Assembly (NCBI GenBank): GCA_002390845.1
Contig: DGQT01000062.1
Span: forward strand, 1 to 46,017
DNA length: 46,017 nucleotides
Direction of reading: 5' to 3'
DNA from: Chitinophagaceae bacterium UBA4407
Lineage (GTDB): Bacteria; Bacteroidota; Bacteroidia; Chitinophagales; Chitinophagaceae
The notes under the pieces were generated by a model that was not told where the DNA came from, searched no databases, and was given only the letters and a program-made list of their open reading frames with translations. This document shows positions 33,262 to 41,804 of the stretch, in pieces. The translations under genes were made by a program, and so were the position numbers. Numbering within the stretch: position 1 is the first letter of the stretch; each line of letters begins with the position of its first letter.

Positions 33262-33343
33262 AAACTCAATAGAATATCCAACCGTACACGAGTGCGACGC
33301 AAGTAAATCTTCATACTTATTCTTATGTCCGGCTCAAAAAAAA
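33262..33343. repeat. Dispersed element fragment R15 (right arm only)
   Basis: Inner arm CGTACACGAGTGCGACGCAA at 33283-33302, then gtaaatcttcatacttattc and the end tccggctcaaaaaaaa (33328-33343). Confidence 0.75.
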
Positions 33344-33345
33344 CG

Positions 33346-33385
33346 ATATCAAAAGCCGCGACAAAAATGTTGCGGCTTTTGATAT
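33346..33385. terminator. Bidirectional terminator between convergent genes
   Basis: A 14-bp stem, ATATCAAAAGCCGC (33346-33359) with GCGGCTTTTGATAT (33372-33385), with a second small ACA/TGT pair in the loop. A-rich bases on the left and T-rich bases on the right make it work both ways. It serves the lipoprotein gene (plus) and the secreted propeller protein (minus). Confidence 0.75.
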
Positions 33386-33398
33386 ATGAAATAGCTGT

Positions 33399-36300
33399 TT
33401 AATTGTGAACCACCAATTTTTCGCGATACACCGTTGTGGCGGTTCGCATTTCTACGATATAGGTTCCATTGGCTAAATTGTTTACAGGAACTTTTATAAT
33501 ATTGGTTGCCGCAGTATTGCTGATGCGGTATGCAAGCCTGCCACTGATATCGTAAAGGTTTACGAACTTAATGGTTTCGCTGCCCTGTGTAATATAAAGC
33601 GTATTGGCCGCAGGATTGGGCGACAATGACGGCGGTTTACTATCATTTAATTTTACAGAGGCGATCACTGAATAGTTTACAGCACCATCAAGACCGGTTA
33701 TGCGTAAGCGGTAATAATTAATGCCCTGCACCGGATATTTATCTTCGTAATTATAAGTTTGTGTGTATTCACCGTTGTTCACTGCTGGTACTGTGGCAAT
33801 GTCTTTATAATTGATATTGTCTGCACTTTTTTCTATTACAAACTCTTTTACACCTTTTTCTGAAGCAGTAACCCATTGCAGGTTCACCGTTTGGCGAAGG
33901 GAAAGGCTGGCAGTGAACTTCAACAATTGCAGTGGCAGCGTGCCGCCGGTAAGCAGGTAGTTATCAATGGTTGCAGTGGAGAGCAAACCATTGTTGTGGC
34001 TGGTTAAAGCAAAGCCTGCATATACGGGCATATTGTCTGCCCCAAAACCCAAATCTACAGGGTTGCCGAGCTGTACCCAGGTTACATTGTTCACAGAAGT
34101 GTACGTGGTATATACCGATCCTTTCTTTGCCATCTTAATCCAGTAAGGCGCTTTAATACTTGCGCCTGTATTGGTGTTACTGCTTTCACCATCTGTTATA
34201 TCACGGTATTGGAAGGCTGCACCATTGCCACTGGTAATGGCAATAAAAGCATGCCTTGAACCTGGTGTTAAACTTTCGCGGATCATGATGCCTGCCTTGT
34301 TCCATTCGTTTGTCTGATCCATTGTTACAACCCTTGCTTTTATTTCAAGATCGCCTACATCCGTTTTATAAGCAAAGCGGAATGCATCGCCAGTATTCCA
34401 TATATCATCGCCTGCCCCTTTTAAAGTATATACCGAATTATCGTAACATGCAGAACCAGCAATACCTACATCGCCTATGTCTTGTGTTGTCCATCGTGTT
34501 GGCAGCGGGCCACAGTTGGCGTTGCATGACAGCGTAGAAAAAGCTGCGGACGCAGAATAATTACTTGTGCCAATACCGGTGCATATTCCTTGAACCTGGA
34601 ACAGGTAATCTGTTGCACACGCCAGGCCGTTAAGCGTTAAAGAATTTGTTGCTGCTGCAACCGTTGTCCAGCTACCGGCAGATACTGTTTTATACTGAAC
34701 ATTGTAAGTTGAAGCGCCGTTACCGTTCCAGTTAAGTGTGGCTGAGTTTTCGTAAATATTGGTGACGGTAAGATTAGAAGGATCGGCACAGCCCGATGCA
34801 CTTTCTTTACCATATACTTCAAACTCCCATAAGGAATAACCATACACTGTTGCCCTTGCTGTTCCATACATACGCACATACCTGGCGCTTCCGTTTACAG
34901 GCAGGTAATTTTCAAGATCAGTATTGCCGGTAATGGTGATTAAAGTGCTCCAGTTAACTGCATCATCTGATAGCTGAATTTTGAAATCTTTACCAAGTGC
35001 GGTTTCCCAGCGCAATACAACTTTACACAGATCGTAGCGTTTTCCAAGGTCAACATAAATTGATTGTGGATCGCTGTACTGGCTGCTCCAGCGGGTAGTG
35101 CCGTTGCCATCAAATGCAGCACTGGCCGGGAATGCCGCATTTTCAATTGAAGATGCAACAGCAGTTTTATTCAGGGCAATATTTGGCGTATTGCACGTAT
35201 CTGCATTGTTACCTGAAGTTAACCCGTACACCACCAACTTATTGGAAAATGTAGCCAGATATACTTTACCGTTTACGATTGTGGGGCAGTTAAATTTGGC
35301 ATAATTGCCGGGGTTATCGTTTTGATATTGCGACGAATTCCACAATTCTTTCGTTACATCATTTGCATTAAAAGCACGGAGTATGCCTGGGCGTACAGAC
35401 TGGTTGGCATCGCCATTGGCTGCATAACTCGTCCAGAGAATAGCAGTGGAATCTACTGCATTATTTGATGACACAGAAAGCAATGCGCCGTTATTACCAA
35501 CCGGCCCCTGCACCCCACTACTAATGGTACTCCCGAGATCGAACTGACCCGTAACCCTGTTATAAGGAAATGCTTTTAATAAGGCGTTCTCACTCCATGA
35601 ATAAACAAATTCTTTTTGCGCTCCCTTATAGTAGGACAATGAAGAACGCAGGTGCGCATTTACACCAAGGTCAATTGTTTGAACTACGTTATTCGTAGTT
35701 GAACTATAGCCACCAAGGTTATCACGGTTCATTAAATAAATGCGGCCGTCTTTACAGGAAGTCATTACCCGGTTGGTGCCAGGTATCAGCAGCATCTGCG
35801 TTACACCGAAATCAAGATCTGCCGCTTCCAGCTCTGCAATATTCATGGGAGAAAAAAAACTGCTCAAGATAAAACCTGTTCCTGAAGGTGTTAATTTCAA
35901 TGCACTTTCAGAACGGTTTATAGTATTAGAGGGATTGCCGTTGTAGCCAACTGATCCATTACCTACGGAGGCATAAATATTGCCCAGTTCGTCTGCGGCA
36001 GGTGCCGCGCCAGACATCCAGATACCACCAAAATACCCGTTTGGCGTACTGTTATATACCCTTGTTTGCAATAAGGTTGATTTGTCGTAACCAAGGATCC
36101 ATCCGTGATACGGACCCCAATCGCAATGTGAAGCATACGTTATATAAACATTTCCATTTAATAACAAAAGGCCTGAGCGCTGGTTTTGTTTTTGCGGATC
36201 AAAATATACAATGCCGCCAACATTACCATCGCCATTGCCTGCAATTTGTGCTGTAATTAATTTCGGGCTATTTGCTTTTTCAGCACCAGTTTTTATATCA

Positions 36301-36842
36301 AGCGCATGCAGGTATTGCTGATAAACATTTGTTGCAGTATTCAGTGATCGCGCTACAACGTATAATGTGTTGGTAGTGCTATCAATTACAGGGGTACCTA
36401 CAATTCCCATATTACCACTAAAATCCCGGTATCCGCCGCCGCAGGCGCCGCTCATGTCAGTATTTTTAGGTGCCCTGGTTCCTGCTGGTGAAAGATTTAT
36501 CTGCCAGTATGGATTTGTAACATTTGCAGAATCTGCATCGAATGCATAAACCGTATTATTTACCGTTGCCACAAATACTACATTTTTATTGCCAACACCT
36601 GGCATATTTACATTCAGCACTACAAGCGGCTGCGCATAGATTTGATCGTCAACAGTACGGGTAAATATTTTACCGAATGAACCTGCCTTTACATTTTTTG
36701 TATTGAGGATTGTTTCATGGCTATACCAACCTGTTCTGGCAATGTCATTATGCTGGGTAAGCACGCCTGTTTGAGCCAGCACATTTAAAGTTGAAAAAAA
36801 ACAGGTTAGCAGGCAAACAACGAGTTGGGAGCAGAATTTCAT
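33399..36842 (-). CDS. Secreted PQQ-propeller / discoidin / FN3 protein with T9SS sorting domain
   Basis: A 1147-residue exported protein. Domains in order: signal peptide (ending about LNVLAQ, residue 24), a PQQ-enzyme-like beta-propeller (about 30-545), an F5/8 type C (discoidin) domain (about 557-680, SIENAAFPASAAFDGNGTTR), a fibronectin III domain (about 684-775), a LamG-like or DUF1349-like beta-sandwich (about 777-967), and a type IX secretion C-terminal sorting domain (about 1067-1147, with PNPAANTLYI). The frame is open from 36890, but ATG 36842 gives the signal peptide. Probably glycan-binding and surface-attached; no catalytic motif recognised. Confidence 0.85.
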   Translation of the reverse strand: MKFCSQLVVCLLTCFFSTLNVLAQTGVLTQHNDIARTGWYSHETILNTKNVKAGSFGKIFTRTVDDQIYAQPLVVLNVNMPGVGNKNVVFVATVNNTVYAFDADSANVTNPYWQINLSPAGTRAPKNTDMSGACGGGYRDFSGNMGIVGTPVIDSTTNTLYVVARSLNTATNVYQQYLHALDIKTGAEKANSPKLITAQIAGNGDGNVGGIVYFDPQKQNQRSGLLLLNGNVYITYASHCDWGPYHGWILGYDKSTLLQTRVYNSTPNGYFGGIWMSGAAPAADELGNIYASVGNGSVGYNGNPSNTINRSESALKLTPSGTGFILSSFFSPMNIAELEAADLDFGVTQMLLIPGTNRVMTSCKDGRIYLMNRDNLGGYSSTTNNVVQTIDLGVNAHLRSSLSYYKGAQKEFVYSWSENALLKAFPYNRVTGQFDLGSTISSGVQGPVGNNGALLSVSSNNAVDSTAILWTSYAANGDANQSVRPGILRAFNANDVTKELWNSSQYQNDNPGNYAKFNCPTIVNGKVYLATFSNKLVVYGLTSGNNADTCNTPNIALNKTAVASSIENAAFPASAAFDGNGTTRWSSQYSDPQSIYVDLGKRYDLCKVVLRWETALGKDFKIQLSDDAVNWSTLITITGNTDLENYLPVNGSARYVRMYGTARATVYGYSLWEFEVYGKESASGCADPSNLTVTNIYENSATLNWNGNGASTYNVQYKTVSAGSWTTVAAATNSLTLNGLACATDYLFQVQGICTGIGTSNYSASAAFSTLSCNANCGPLPTRWTTQDIGDVGIAGSACYDNSVYTLKGAGDDIWNTGDAFRFAYKTDVGDLEIKARVVTMDQTNEWNKAGIMIRESLTPGSRHAFIAITSGNGAAFQYRDITDGESSNTNTGASIKAPYWIKMAKKGSVYTTYTSVNNVTWVQLGNPVDLGFGADNMPVYAGFALTSHNNGLLSTATIDNYLLTGGTLPLQLLKFTASLSLRQTVNLQWVTASEKGVKEFVIEKSADNINYKDIATVPAVNNGEYTQTYNYEDKYPVQGINYYRLRITGLDGAVNYSVIASVKLNDSKPPSLSPNPAANTLYITQGSETIKFVNLYDISGRLAYRISNTAATNIIKVPVNNLANGTYIVEMRTATTVYREKLVVHN

Positions 36843-37347
36843 AGAAGAAATTTTAAAGCTTTTACTTAAAGCGATTTTTAAAATTGACAACAGTTTGGAA
36901 AATTAATGAGAATGCTTGAATAATTACGAATGCCATATTAAATAAATAACCTTTAGAAAGAAAAGACTCTTTTCTCTCGTGAAATTATTTTACACTGTGT
37001 AGCAAAATCTCCACATTGCTGAATTGATAATTCTATTGGTTGAAAAATTTTCTAAGAAATGTAAATACTAAAATTTATACCTGATTCATTGCTGAATAAA
37101 GGTTTACAGCACCAGAGTGCGATCCCGAAACAAGTTATAAACAAGCCGCGGTGGCTGTTTCAAAGTTGCCATGAAAGAGGAACTGAGAACCGAGCGTGGC
37201 AACAGAAGCTAAACAGATATTCATTGCCCGGTACAAAAAGATTTTATTGAATGTGCATTTACACGAAAATGGGTTTATTAATACTGTGGCTCAAAAATTG
37301 CAAATTATACCAGGCAGTTAAAAAATTAATCAATTTAATTATTTGTT
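36843..37347. other. Gap between the propeller protein and the YtxH gene
   Basis: 36843-37100 is AT-rich leader sequence of the minus-strand gene with no gene seen. 37105-37240 holds element R16. 37241-37347 is the leader of the YtxH gene with no clear promoter box. Confidence 0.4.
37105..37240. repeat. Dispersed element R16 (GTTGCCA sub-type, reversed)
   Basis: Degraded arm cagagtgcgatcccgaaac (37113-37131), then the fold-back module GTTGCCATGAAAGAGGAACT (37166-37185) with CCGAGCGTGGCAAC (37190-37203), and the outer end ttgcccggtacaaaaag (37224-37240). It shares its module with R8, R13 and R19. Confidence 0.75.
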
Positions 37348-37572
37348 ATGAAGCTACAATCATTTGTAAACGGAATGTTAGTTGGAATTGTATTAGGTAT
37401 TTTATATGCACCAGACAGTGGGGCGGCCAGCAGAAGAAAATTAAGACGAAGAACAGAAGAGCTTAAAGATTCTTTAATGGATGCGTATTTGATAGTATCG
37501 GGAGATATTTCCGAAAAAATTGAAAAAGTTGAACAGCTTTCAGAAAATTGGACTAATACATCGATTAGGTAA
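37348..37572 (+). CDS. YtxH domain-containing small membrane protein
   Basis: A 74-residue protein. The N-terminal helix, FVNGMLVGIVLGILYAPDSG (about 6-25), has the glycine-rich YtxH pattern with the APxSG motif, followed by basic RRKLRRRTEELKDSL and an amphipathic coiled-coil-like tail. YtxH proteins are linked to stress response, but the molecular role is unknown. It converges with the next gene. Confidence 0.8.
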   Translation: MKLQSFVNGMLVGIVLGILYAPDSGAASRRKLRRRTEELKDSLMDAYLIVSGDISEKIEKVEQLSENWTNTSIR

Positions 37573-37612
37573 TTAAAAAATATTAGAGCAACAAAACTTC
37601 TGCTCAAGCAAA

Positions 37613-37891
37613 TTAAGAAAGGTAGTTAAGCAGCACTAATCTATGATCCCAAAGTATTTCTTTTTCAAAATATTTATCAATACTGCTGATCAAACTTTGA
37701 AGTGAGGCCGGAAAATTTTTTATTTCTGATGCAGTTGTCCAAAAATCATTCTCTTTATAAAACAGAATTTCCTCTGGTAAATCTGCCGGAGGAGTTTCAG
37801 GGATAACGATGAATACATCGCTGATTATGTCGAAGTTGTAATAGATTTTTGCAGTGATATCGCCATTATGAAAGAAAAACAGTTTGCCCAT
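37613..37891 (-). CDS. Small unknown protein
   Basis: A 92-residue soluble protein (MGKLFFFHNGDITAKIYYNF) with a balanced, protein-like composition and no signal or helix. No family recognised. It lies 40 bases from the YtxH gene in convergent orientation. The ATG start is preceded by A/T-rich sequence. It is moderately likely to be real on composition. Confidence 0.6.
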   Translation of the reverse strand: MGKLFFFHNGDITAKIYYNFDIISDVFIVIPETPPADLPEEILFYKENDFWTTASEIKNFPASLQSLISSIDKYFEKEILWDHRLVLLNYLS

Positions 37892-38091
37892 AAAATGAGG
37901 TTAAATAGTATTTTCGATGGGTAATAGAATTTACAACAAATTTGATTTTTTTTAAAATCGGTTCATTACTAAAACCCGTAAACTTTAAGATTCTTATAAA
38001 CAAAGTGCATTGGTATTTTACTGCATAAAGATATAGCTGAGGAAGCCTGAAGAAACCAAACACTGCAATCTTAAGAATTCATTATATAAGA

Positions 38092-38163
38092 GCGGAAAAC
38101 GGGACTCGAACCCGCTACCTACAGCTTGGGAAGCTGTCGCTCTACCAGGTGAGCTATTTCCGC
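38092..38163 (-). tRNA. tRNA-Gly (anticodon CCC)
   Basis: A complete cloverleaf on the minus strand: acceptor GCGGAAA with TTTCCGC, D-arm GCTC/GAGC, anticodon stem ACAGC/GCTGT with loop TTCCCAA, T-arm GCGGG/CCCGT with TTCGAGT. The anticodon CCC reads GGG. No CCA is encoded. It lies 22 bases downstream of the TPR protein gene on the same strand. Confidence 0.93.
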
Positions 38164-38185
38164 ATATTATTAAAAATACCAGCCC

Positions 38186-38497
38186 TTAATAAATTAGTTC
38201 TTCATAAGCAGCACGCAGCTCATTATAAGCATGATTGTCGCCCCCATCAAGCGCCACATCCATCCCTTTTTTATACCATTGAACTGCAAGATCTGTTTCA
38301 TCATTGCGTTCCAGCAATTTTGCCAGATGGTAATAAGAACCAACATAATCCGGAGATGCCGTTAAAATTGCTTCAAATTCATCCCTTGCTTTTGCATCAT
38401 CCCCGGCTTTTATATATTCCAGCGCCAGTGCATGACGCATAAAATTATCATTAGGAGTAACCTTCAAAAATTCCTGTATTTTTCCAATACGGTTCAT
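38186..38497 (-). CDS. Small TPR-repeat protein
   Basis: A 103-residue protein of tetratricopeptide repeats (for example FMRHALALEYIKAGDDAKAR, then YVGSYYHLAKLLERNDETDL). The start is ATG 38497; the frame extends one TTG codon further. A scaffold for protein contacts, specific role unknown. The tRNA-Gly gene follows on the same strand and may be co-transcribed. Confidence 0.8.
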   Translation of the reverse strand: MNRIGKIQEFLKVTPNDNFMRHALALEYIKAGDDAKARDEFEAILTASPDYVGSYYHLAKLLERNDETDLAVQWYKKGMDVALDGGDNHAYNELRAAYEELIY

Positions 38498-38599
38498 CAA
38501 TCAAATGTAAGATATATACCAAAGAAAAGTCTTGATTTTGTGTCATTTTATGCTGGCGAAATAAATTTTTACAAGTACAAACAATATAAGTCTTTTTGA

Positions 38600-38692
38600 A
38601 ACCAGCTTTTGTACGCTGTGGCATCATCGTTGCGTCGCATTACGTTTATCTGCAATGCATTGGTGGAACTTTTACCAAAGCGAAGACCATCA
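38600..38692. repeat. Dispersed repeat R17 (CCAGC sub-type)
   Basis: Starts ccagcttttgtacgctgtgg, contains TCGTTGCGTCGCATTACGTT (38627-38646), the reverse complement of the right side of R7, and ends with gaacttttaccaaagcgaag. It lies upstream of the TPR gene. Confidence 0.7.
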
Positions 38693-39030
38693 TTTAACCC
38701 ATATTTTCCCAGATATCTATAAAAAGAAAAATACGCTTGCAAGTCAATTTAAAATCTTGAATTGTTCCCAAAAAGAAATTTTTTACTCCGCCGAATGCTG
38801 AGTTCCAGTTCAAAAAATCAAAAATTACGTTTCTATCTCTAAAATTTATTTTATTAAAATTTAAATATCTGCTGATTTTCAATTACTTAAATTTTTAAGC
38901 GGTTCTTTGGCACATTAATTGTCGAATTGCGGTGACTTTAAAAATCAAAAAAAGAAGACAAGCACTTGTTCAGAAGAAAATGCTTTAAAACAGTTTAGCC
39001 GGATTCTTAAATCTCTTAAAACGACTTCAA
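38693..39030. other. Non-coding gap upstream of the RlpA-like gene
   Basis: AT-rich sequence with no gene seen. It contains the sigma-54-like site at 38907-38923. The leader from that site to the start codon is about 95 bases. Confidence 0.4.
38907..38923 (+). promoter_or_regulatory. Candidate sigma-54 promoter of the RlpA-like gene
   Basis: TTGGCAC (38907-38913), attaa, TTGTC (38919-38923). The GG (38909-38910) and GT (38921-38922, canonical GC) are separated by exactly ten bases, as in -24/-12 promoters. One deviation from the consensus. rpoN is not in the window. Confidence 0.4.
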
Positions 39031-39552
39031 ATGAAAACTTTGTACTCAATATTTTTACTGGTATGTTTTGTATTAAGTACCGATGCACAATCAGACAATA
39101 GCAGGCCTTCCAGAGAAGATAGTTCTTCAATAAAAATTACAGACAGCTTGAAAATATCTGTCACTGACAGCATTGCATCTTCTTCAAAAGATACAATTCA
39201 AAACATTTCTGACAGCTTAGCGGCAATAAAATATAAAAGTGTTTTAGGTATTGCAAGCTATTACAGCCCCAAGTTTGAAGGCATTAAAACCGCAACCGGT
39301 GAAATTTTTCATCAAAAAAATTTAACGGGCGCCAGTAACAGTTTTAAATTAAATTCCTGGGTACGTGTAACCAACCTAAAAAACGGCACATCGGTTATTA
39401 TACGAATCAACGACAGAATGCATCCCGGCATGGCAAAAAAAGGACGTGTTGTAGATCTTACATCGGCAGCGGCAAAAAAAATCGGGTTGAGTGCCAAAGT
39501 AGGTGTCTTAAAAGTAAGGGTTGAACAAGTTCCTGAAGGCACCATTGAATAA
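39031..39552 (+). CDS. rlpA: RlpA-like double-psi beta-barrel protein
   Basis: A 173-residue exported protein: signal peptide (MKTLYSIFLLVCFVLSTDAQ), a serine-rich linker, and an RlpA-type DPBB domain (about 70-173) with GIASYYSPKFEGIKTATGE, RVTNLKNGTSVIIRINDR and GRVVDLTSAAAKKIGL. RlpA proteins cut or bind denuded glycan strands at the septum. No SPOR domain is present. A sigma-54-like promoter lies upstream. The family call is secure; activity is inferred. Confidence 0.88.
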   Translation: MKTLYSIFLLVCFVLSTDAQSDNSRPSREDSSSIKITDSLKISVTDSIASSSKDTIQNISDSLAAIKYKSVLGIASYYSPKFEGIKTATGEIFHQKNLTGASNSFKLNSWVRVTNLKNGTSVIIRINDRMHPGMAKKGRVVDLTSAAAKKIGLSAKVGVLKVRVEQVPEGTIE

Positions 39553-39617
39553 CTTAAAATTGTATGCAGTACCCAACCTCTAATATTCAATAACATCCTT
39601 CTAAAATAAATATTGAT

Positions 39618-39720
39618 TCGCTTCAATCTTCGCTGCGGTAAAAGCTCAATATATGATTCAACCGTACAAGTGAGTGACACAACGAATCTCAAATACAATT
39701 ACTGCGGTCTGTAACAAAAT
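39618..39720. repeat. Dispersed element fragment R18 (right half)
   Basis: Module TTCGCTGCGGTAAAAGCTCA (39629-39648), then the B-arm GTACAAGTGAGTGACACAAC at 39664-39683, and a right end ggtctgtaacaaaataaaa. It lies between the convergent RlpA-like and esterase-lactonase genes. Confidence 0.75.
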
Positions 39721-39727
39721 AAAAAAA

Positions 39728-41476
39728 CTAAAGCCTTGGTGTTACTGGTTTTGAAGGCGCATCGAAAGTGTTGGCACCACGTACTTTTAGCTTGCGGCGA
39801 TACACATAATTGCCCGCAGTAAGATACATGGTATCAAAGTTTTTACCTCCAAAACAAAGGTTTGAAGCATAGCCTGCGGGTATGGGGATAATGGCATTTA
39901 CACGACCCGTTTGATCGAGCACCTGCACACCCAAACGCGATGTAACATAGATTCTTCCGGCGGTATCGCAACGCAGGCCATCGCTCCATGCATTGTCATC
40001 ATTGTCTGCAACATGCAGCCAGCCGTAGTGTTGCTTATAGGCAAGTGTTCCATCGGCCTGAACCTGGTAAACCCAAACCCAATGCGTGGCAGATTCTGTT
40101 ACATACAATTGTGTTTGATCGGGTGACAACGTACAACCATTGGCAAATTTTAATCCTTCATCAACAACAAGTTTTTCGCCATTGGGGCGAATAAGATAAA
40201 GCTTGCTTGGCTTCTGTGTACCATCCGGTGAGGTTACATAAATGTTTTCATTATTGGCCACTACAAGATCGTTGCCTGAGATGCTGTCTGCAACAACGGC
40301 TTCTTTTCCTGTTGCATCATAAGCAAGAATCTGTTTTGTTCCCCCGGCAACAACATAACGTTTTCCATCAGCACCAAACGAAGTGCCGCTTGAGTTTTTT
40401 GCATTAAGGTTTAATGTGGTAAGCTTGTCATCAACATCAACCTTATATGTTTTTGATGTGGGAATATCCTGGAAAAAGACTTCGCCATTTGCATTCGCCG
40501 CTGTGCCTTCTGTAAACTTATAATCCTTGCCAACGAGCTGCCAGTCTTCGCCCGGAATTAAGATATCGCTTAAGAACTGGTTCTTTGTGCTGCCTGTTTT
40601 GACAGGTGCTGGCCAGTCTTTCCATAACCATTTTATTGCAGCAGGAAAAATATAACTGCCCTGTTTGCCATTGTGTTGACCTTCGCCCCAAATATGATTT
40701 ACTTCATAGCCTGAAAAACTGAGTGCACGCTCCATCGTTTCGTTTGCCTTCCACCAATCGCCGGCATAAATATTCAGGTCATTACTGCCATCCTGTAAAA
40801 ATATCCTTATTGGTTTTGGTTCGTATTTTCTGATCAGTGTAGGATAACGCTCTGCACCGCGTAACCCAATGTACGTACCGATTGCAGAGAACACCCTTGA
40901 AAATTCATTTGGTTTTTCCCATGCTGCGGTAAATGCACAAACAGCACCACTGCTGCTGCCACCAATGGCACGGTCGTTGCCGCTTTTTGAAAGATGGATT
41001 GGCCTGCCATCGCTTGTTTTTATTTTTTCTACCTGCGGCAAAATTTCTTCTAAAACAAAACGTGCATAGGCATCACCAAGACCATCATATTCAAAGCTGC
41101 GGTTGTAGCGGTCAAGAGCCGCTGGAGTTTTTGCTTTTACAATACCTGGATTTATAAAAACACCAATCGTCACTGGCATTTCTTTTTTGTAAATAAGATT
41201 GTCAAAAACGGTGGGTGCATTCCATTGAATACCATCCTGGTTTATGTAAACACAGGCAGGTATTTCGGGCTTGTATTGTGCCGGAACGTATACCCAATAT
41301 TCCCGCCACGTACCGGGAAAAATTTTAGAGCTGTCGAAAACAAATTTCATTATCTCACCTTTTGGAACGCCTTCCTGTGCAATAGAAGCAGCATCTACAG
41401 GATAGTTTTCAACAGGCAGTTGCGCATGCACAGCAAGTTGTATAAACAACAAAGCAATCAGTAATATTTTTTTCAT
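39728..41476 (-). CDS. Exported esterase / SMP-30-gluconolactonase fusion protein
   Basis: A 582-residue exported protein (signal peptide MKKILLIALLFIQLAVHAQ). N-terminal part (about 40-290): an alpha/beta-hydrolase of the Fes/EstD type, with nucleophile in IGGSSSGAV (S175), acid candidates in LQDGSND (about 229-233) and histidine in EGQHNGKQG (H268). C-terminal part (about 310-575): a six-bladed SMP-30/gluconolactonase propeller (GCTLSPDQTQLYVTES, WSDGLRCDTAGRIYV). The fusion suggests coupled ester and lactone hydrolysis of a sugar acid substrate (inference). A promoter candidate lies at 41496-41523. Confidence 0.85.
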   Translation of the reverse strand: MKKILLIALLFIQLAVHAQLPVENYPVDAASIAQEGVPKGEIMKFVFDSSKIFPGTWREYWVYVPAQYKPEIPACVYINQDGIQWNAPTVFDNLIYKKEMPVTIGVFINPGIVKAKTPAALDRYNRSFEYDGLGDAYARFVLEEILPQVEKIKTSDGRPIHLSKSGNDRAIGGSSSGAVCAFTAAWEKPNEFSRVFSAIGTYIGLRGAERYPTLIRKYEPKPIRIFLQDGSNDLNIYAGDWWKANETMERALSFSGYEVNHIWGEGQHNGKQGSYIFPAAIKWLWKDWPAPVKTGSTKNQFLSDILIPGEDWQLVGKDYKFTEGTAANANGEVFFQDIPTSKTYKVDVDDKLTTLNLNAKNSSGTSFGADGKRYVVAGGTKQILAYDATGKEAVVADSISGNDLVVANNENIYVTSPDGTQKPSKLYLIRPNGEKLVVDEGLKFANGCTLSPDQTQLYVTESATHWVWVYQVQADGTLAYKQHYGWLHVADNDDNAWSDGLRCDTAGRIYVTSRLGVQVLDQTGRVNAIIPIPAGYASNLCFGGKNFDTMYLTAGNYVYRRKLKVRGANTFDAPSKPVTPRL

Positions 41477-41495
41477 CGTTAATTATTGGCTGCAT

Positions 41496-41523
41496 TAAAT
41501 GTAGTTAATTATACAATCTCCAA
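41496..41523 (-). promoter_or_regulatory. Candidate promoter of the esterase-lactonase gene
   Basis: On the minus strand: -33 TTG (41521-41523), 17-base spacer, -7 TACATTTA (41496-41503; 7 of 8 bases of TAnnTTTG). It lies 20 bases upstream of the start codon. Confidence 0.45.
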
Positions 41524-41559
41524 TTGCAGAATATAAAGTATTTATGTAGCAGACTGCAT

Positions 41560-41716
41560 AACTTCTATGAAGCTTTTGTTGCCACGCTCGGTTCGAAGTT
41601 CTGTTTTCATGGCGACATTTATGCGAAGGATAATGCAATGCTGACAGATATTCGGAACGTACAAGTGAGTGACACAACAAAAGCTTCATAGTATTGCTAA
41701 AGCCCGGCTCAAAATA
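41560..41716. repeat. Dispersed element R19 (GTTGCCA centre, complete outer arms)
   Basis: Left arm acttctatgaagcttttgtt (41561-41580) leads into GCCACGCTCGGTTCGAAGTT (41581-41600) with TTTCATGGCGAC (41605-41616). The right B-arm GTACAAGTGAGTGACACAAC is at 41659-41678, then aaaagcttcatagtattgct and gcccggctcaaaataa (41702-41717). It shows the long arm pair ACTATGAAGCTTTTGTTG best. It fills most of the gap between divergent genes. Confidence 0.83.
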
Positions 41717-41765
41717 AATATTCATAATTCAAACAAAAAATGATGCAAGTCATTTGCTGCAAAAA

Positions 41766-41782
41766 GCAAGTTCGTAACTTGC
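41766..41782. promoter_or_regulatory. Palindrome upstream of the ATP-grasp gene
   Basis: GCAAGTT (41766-41772), cgt, AACTTGC (41776-41782), 22 bases before the start codon. It could be a regulator site or a small hairpin in the leader. Confidence 0.35.
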
Positions 41783-41804
41783 CTTTAATGAAATCTGATT
41801 TACC

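Noticed and set aside
36843..36890. N-terminal extension of the secreted propeller protein
   Set aside because: The ATG at 36842 gives a typical signal peptide; the longer start would put 16 residues in front of it.
37586..37605. GAGCA/TGCTC hairpin between the YtxH gene and the unknown gene
   Set aside because: Only a 5-bp stem with a 10-base loop and no T-run; too weak to call a terminator.
39312..39698. Minus-strand frame over the RlpA-like gene
   Set aside because: Shadow of a clear coding sequence and of repeat R18.
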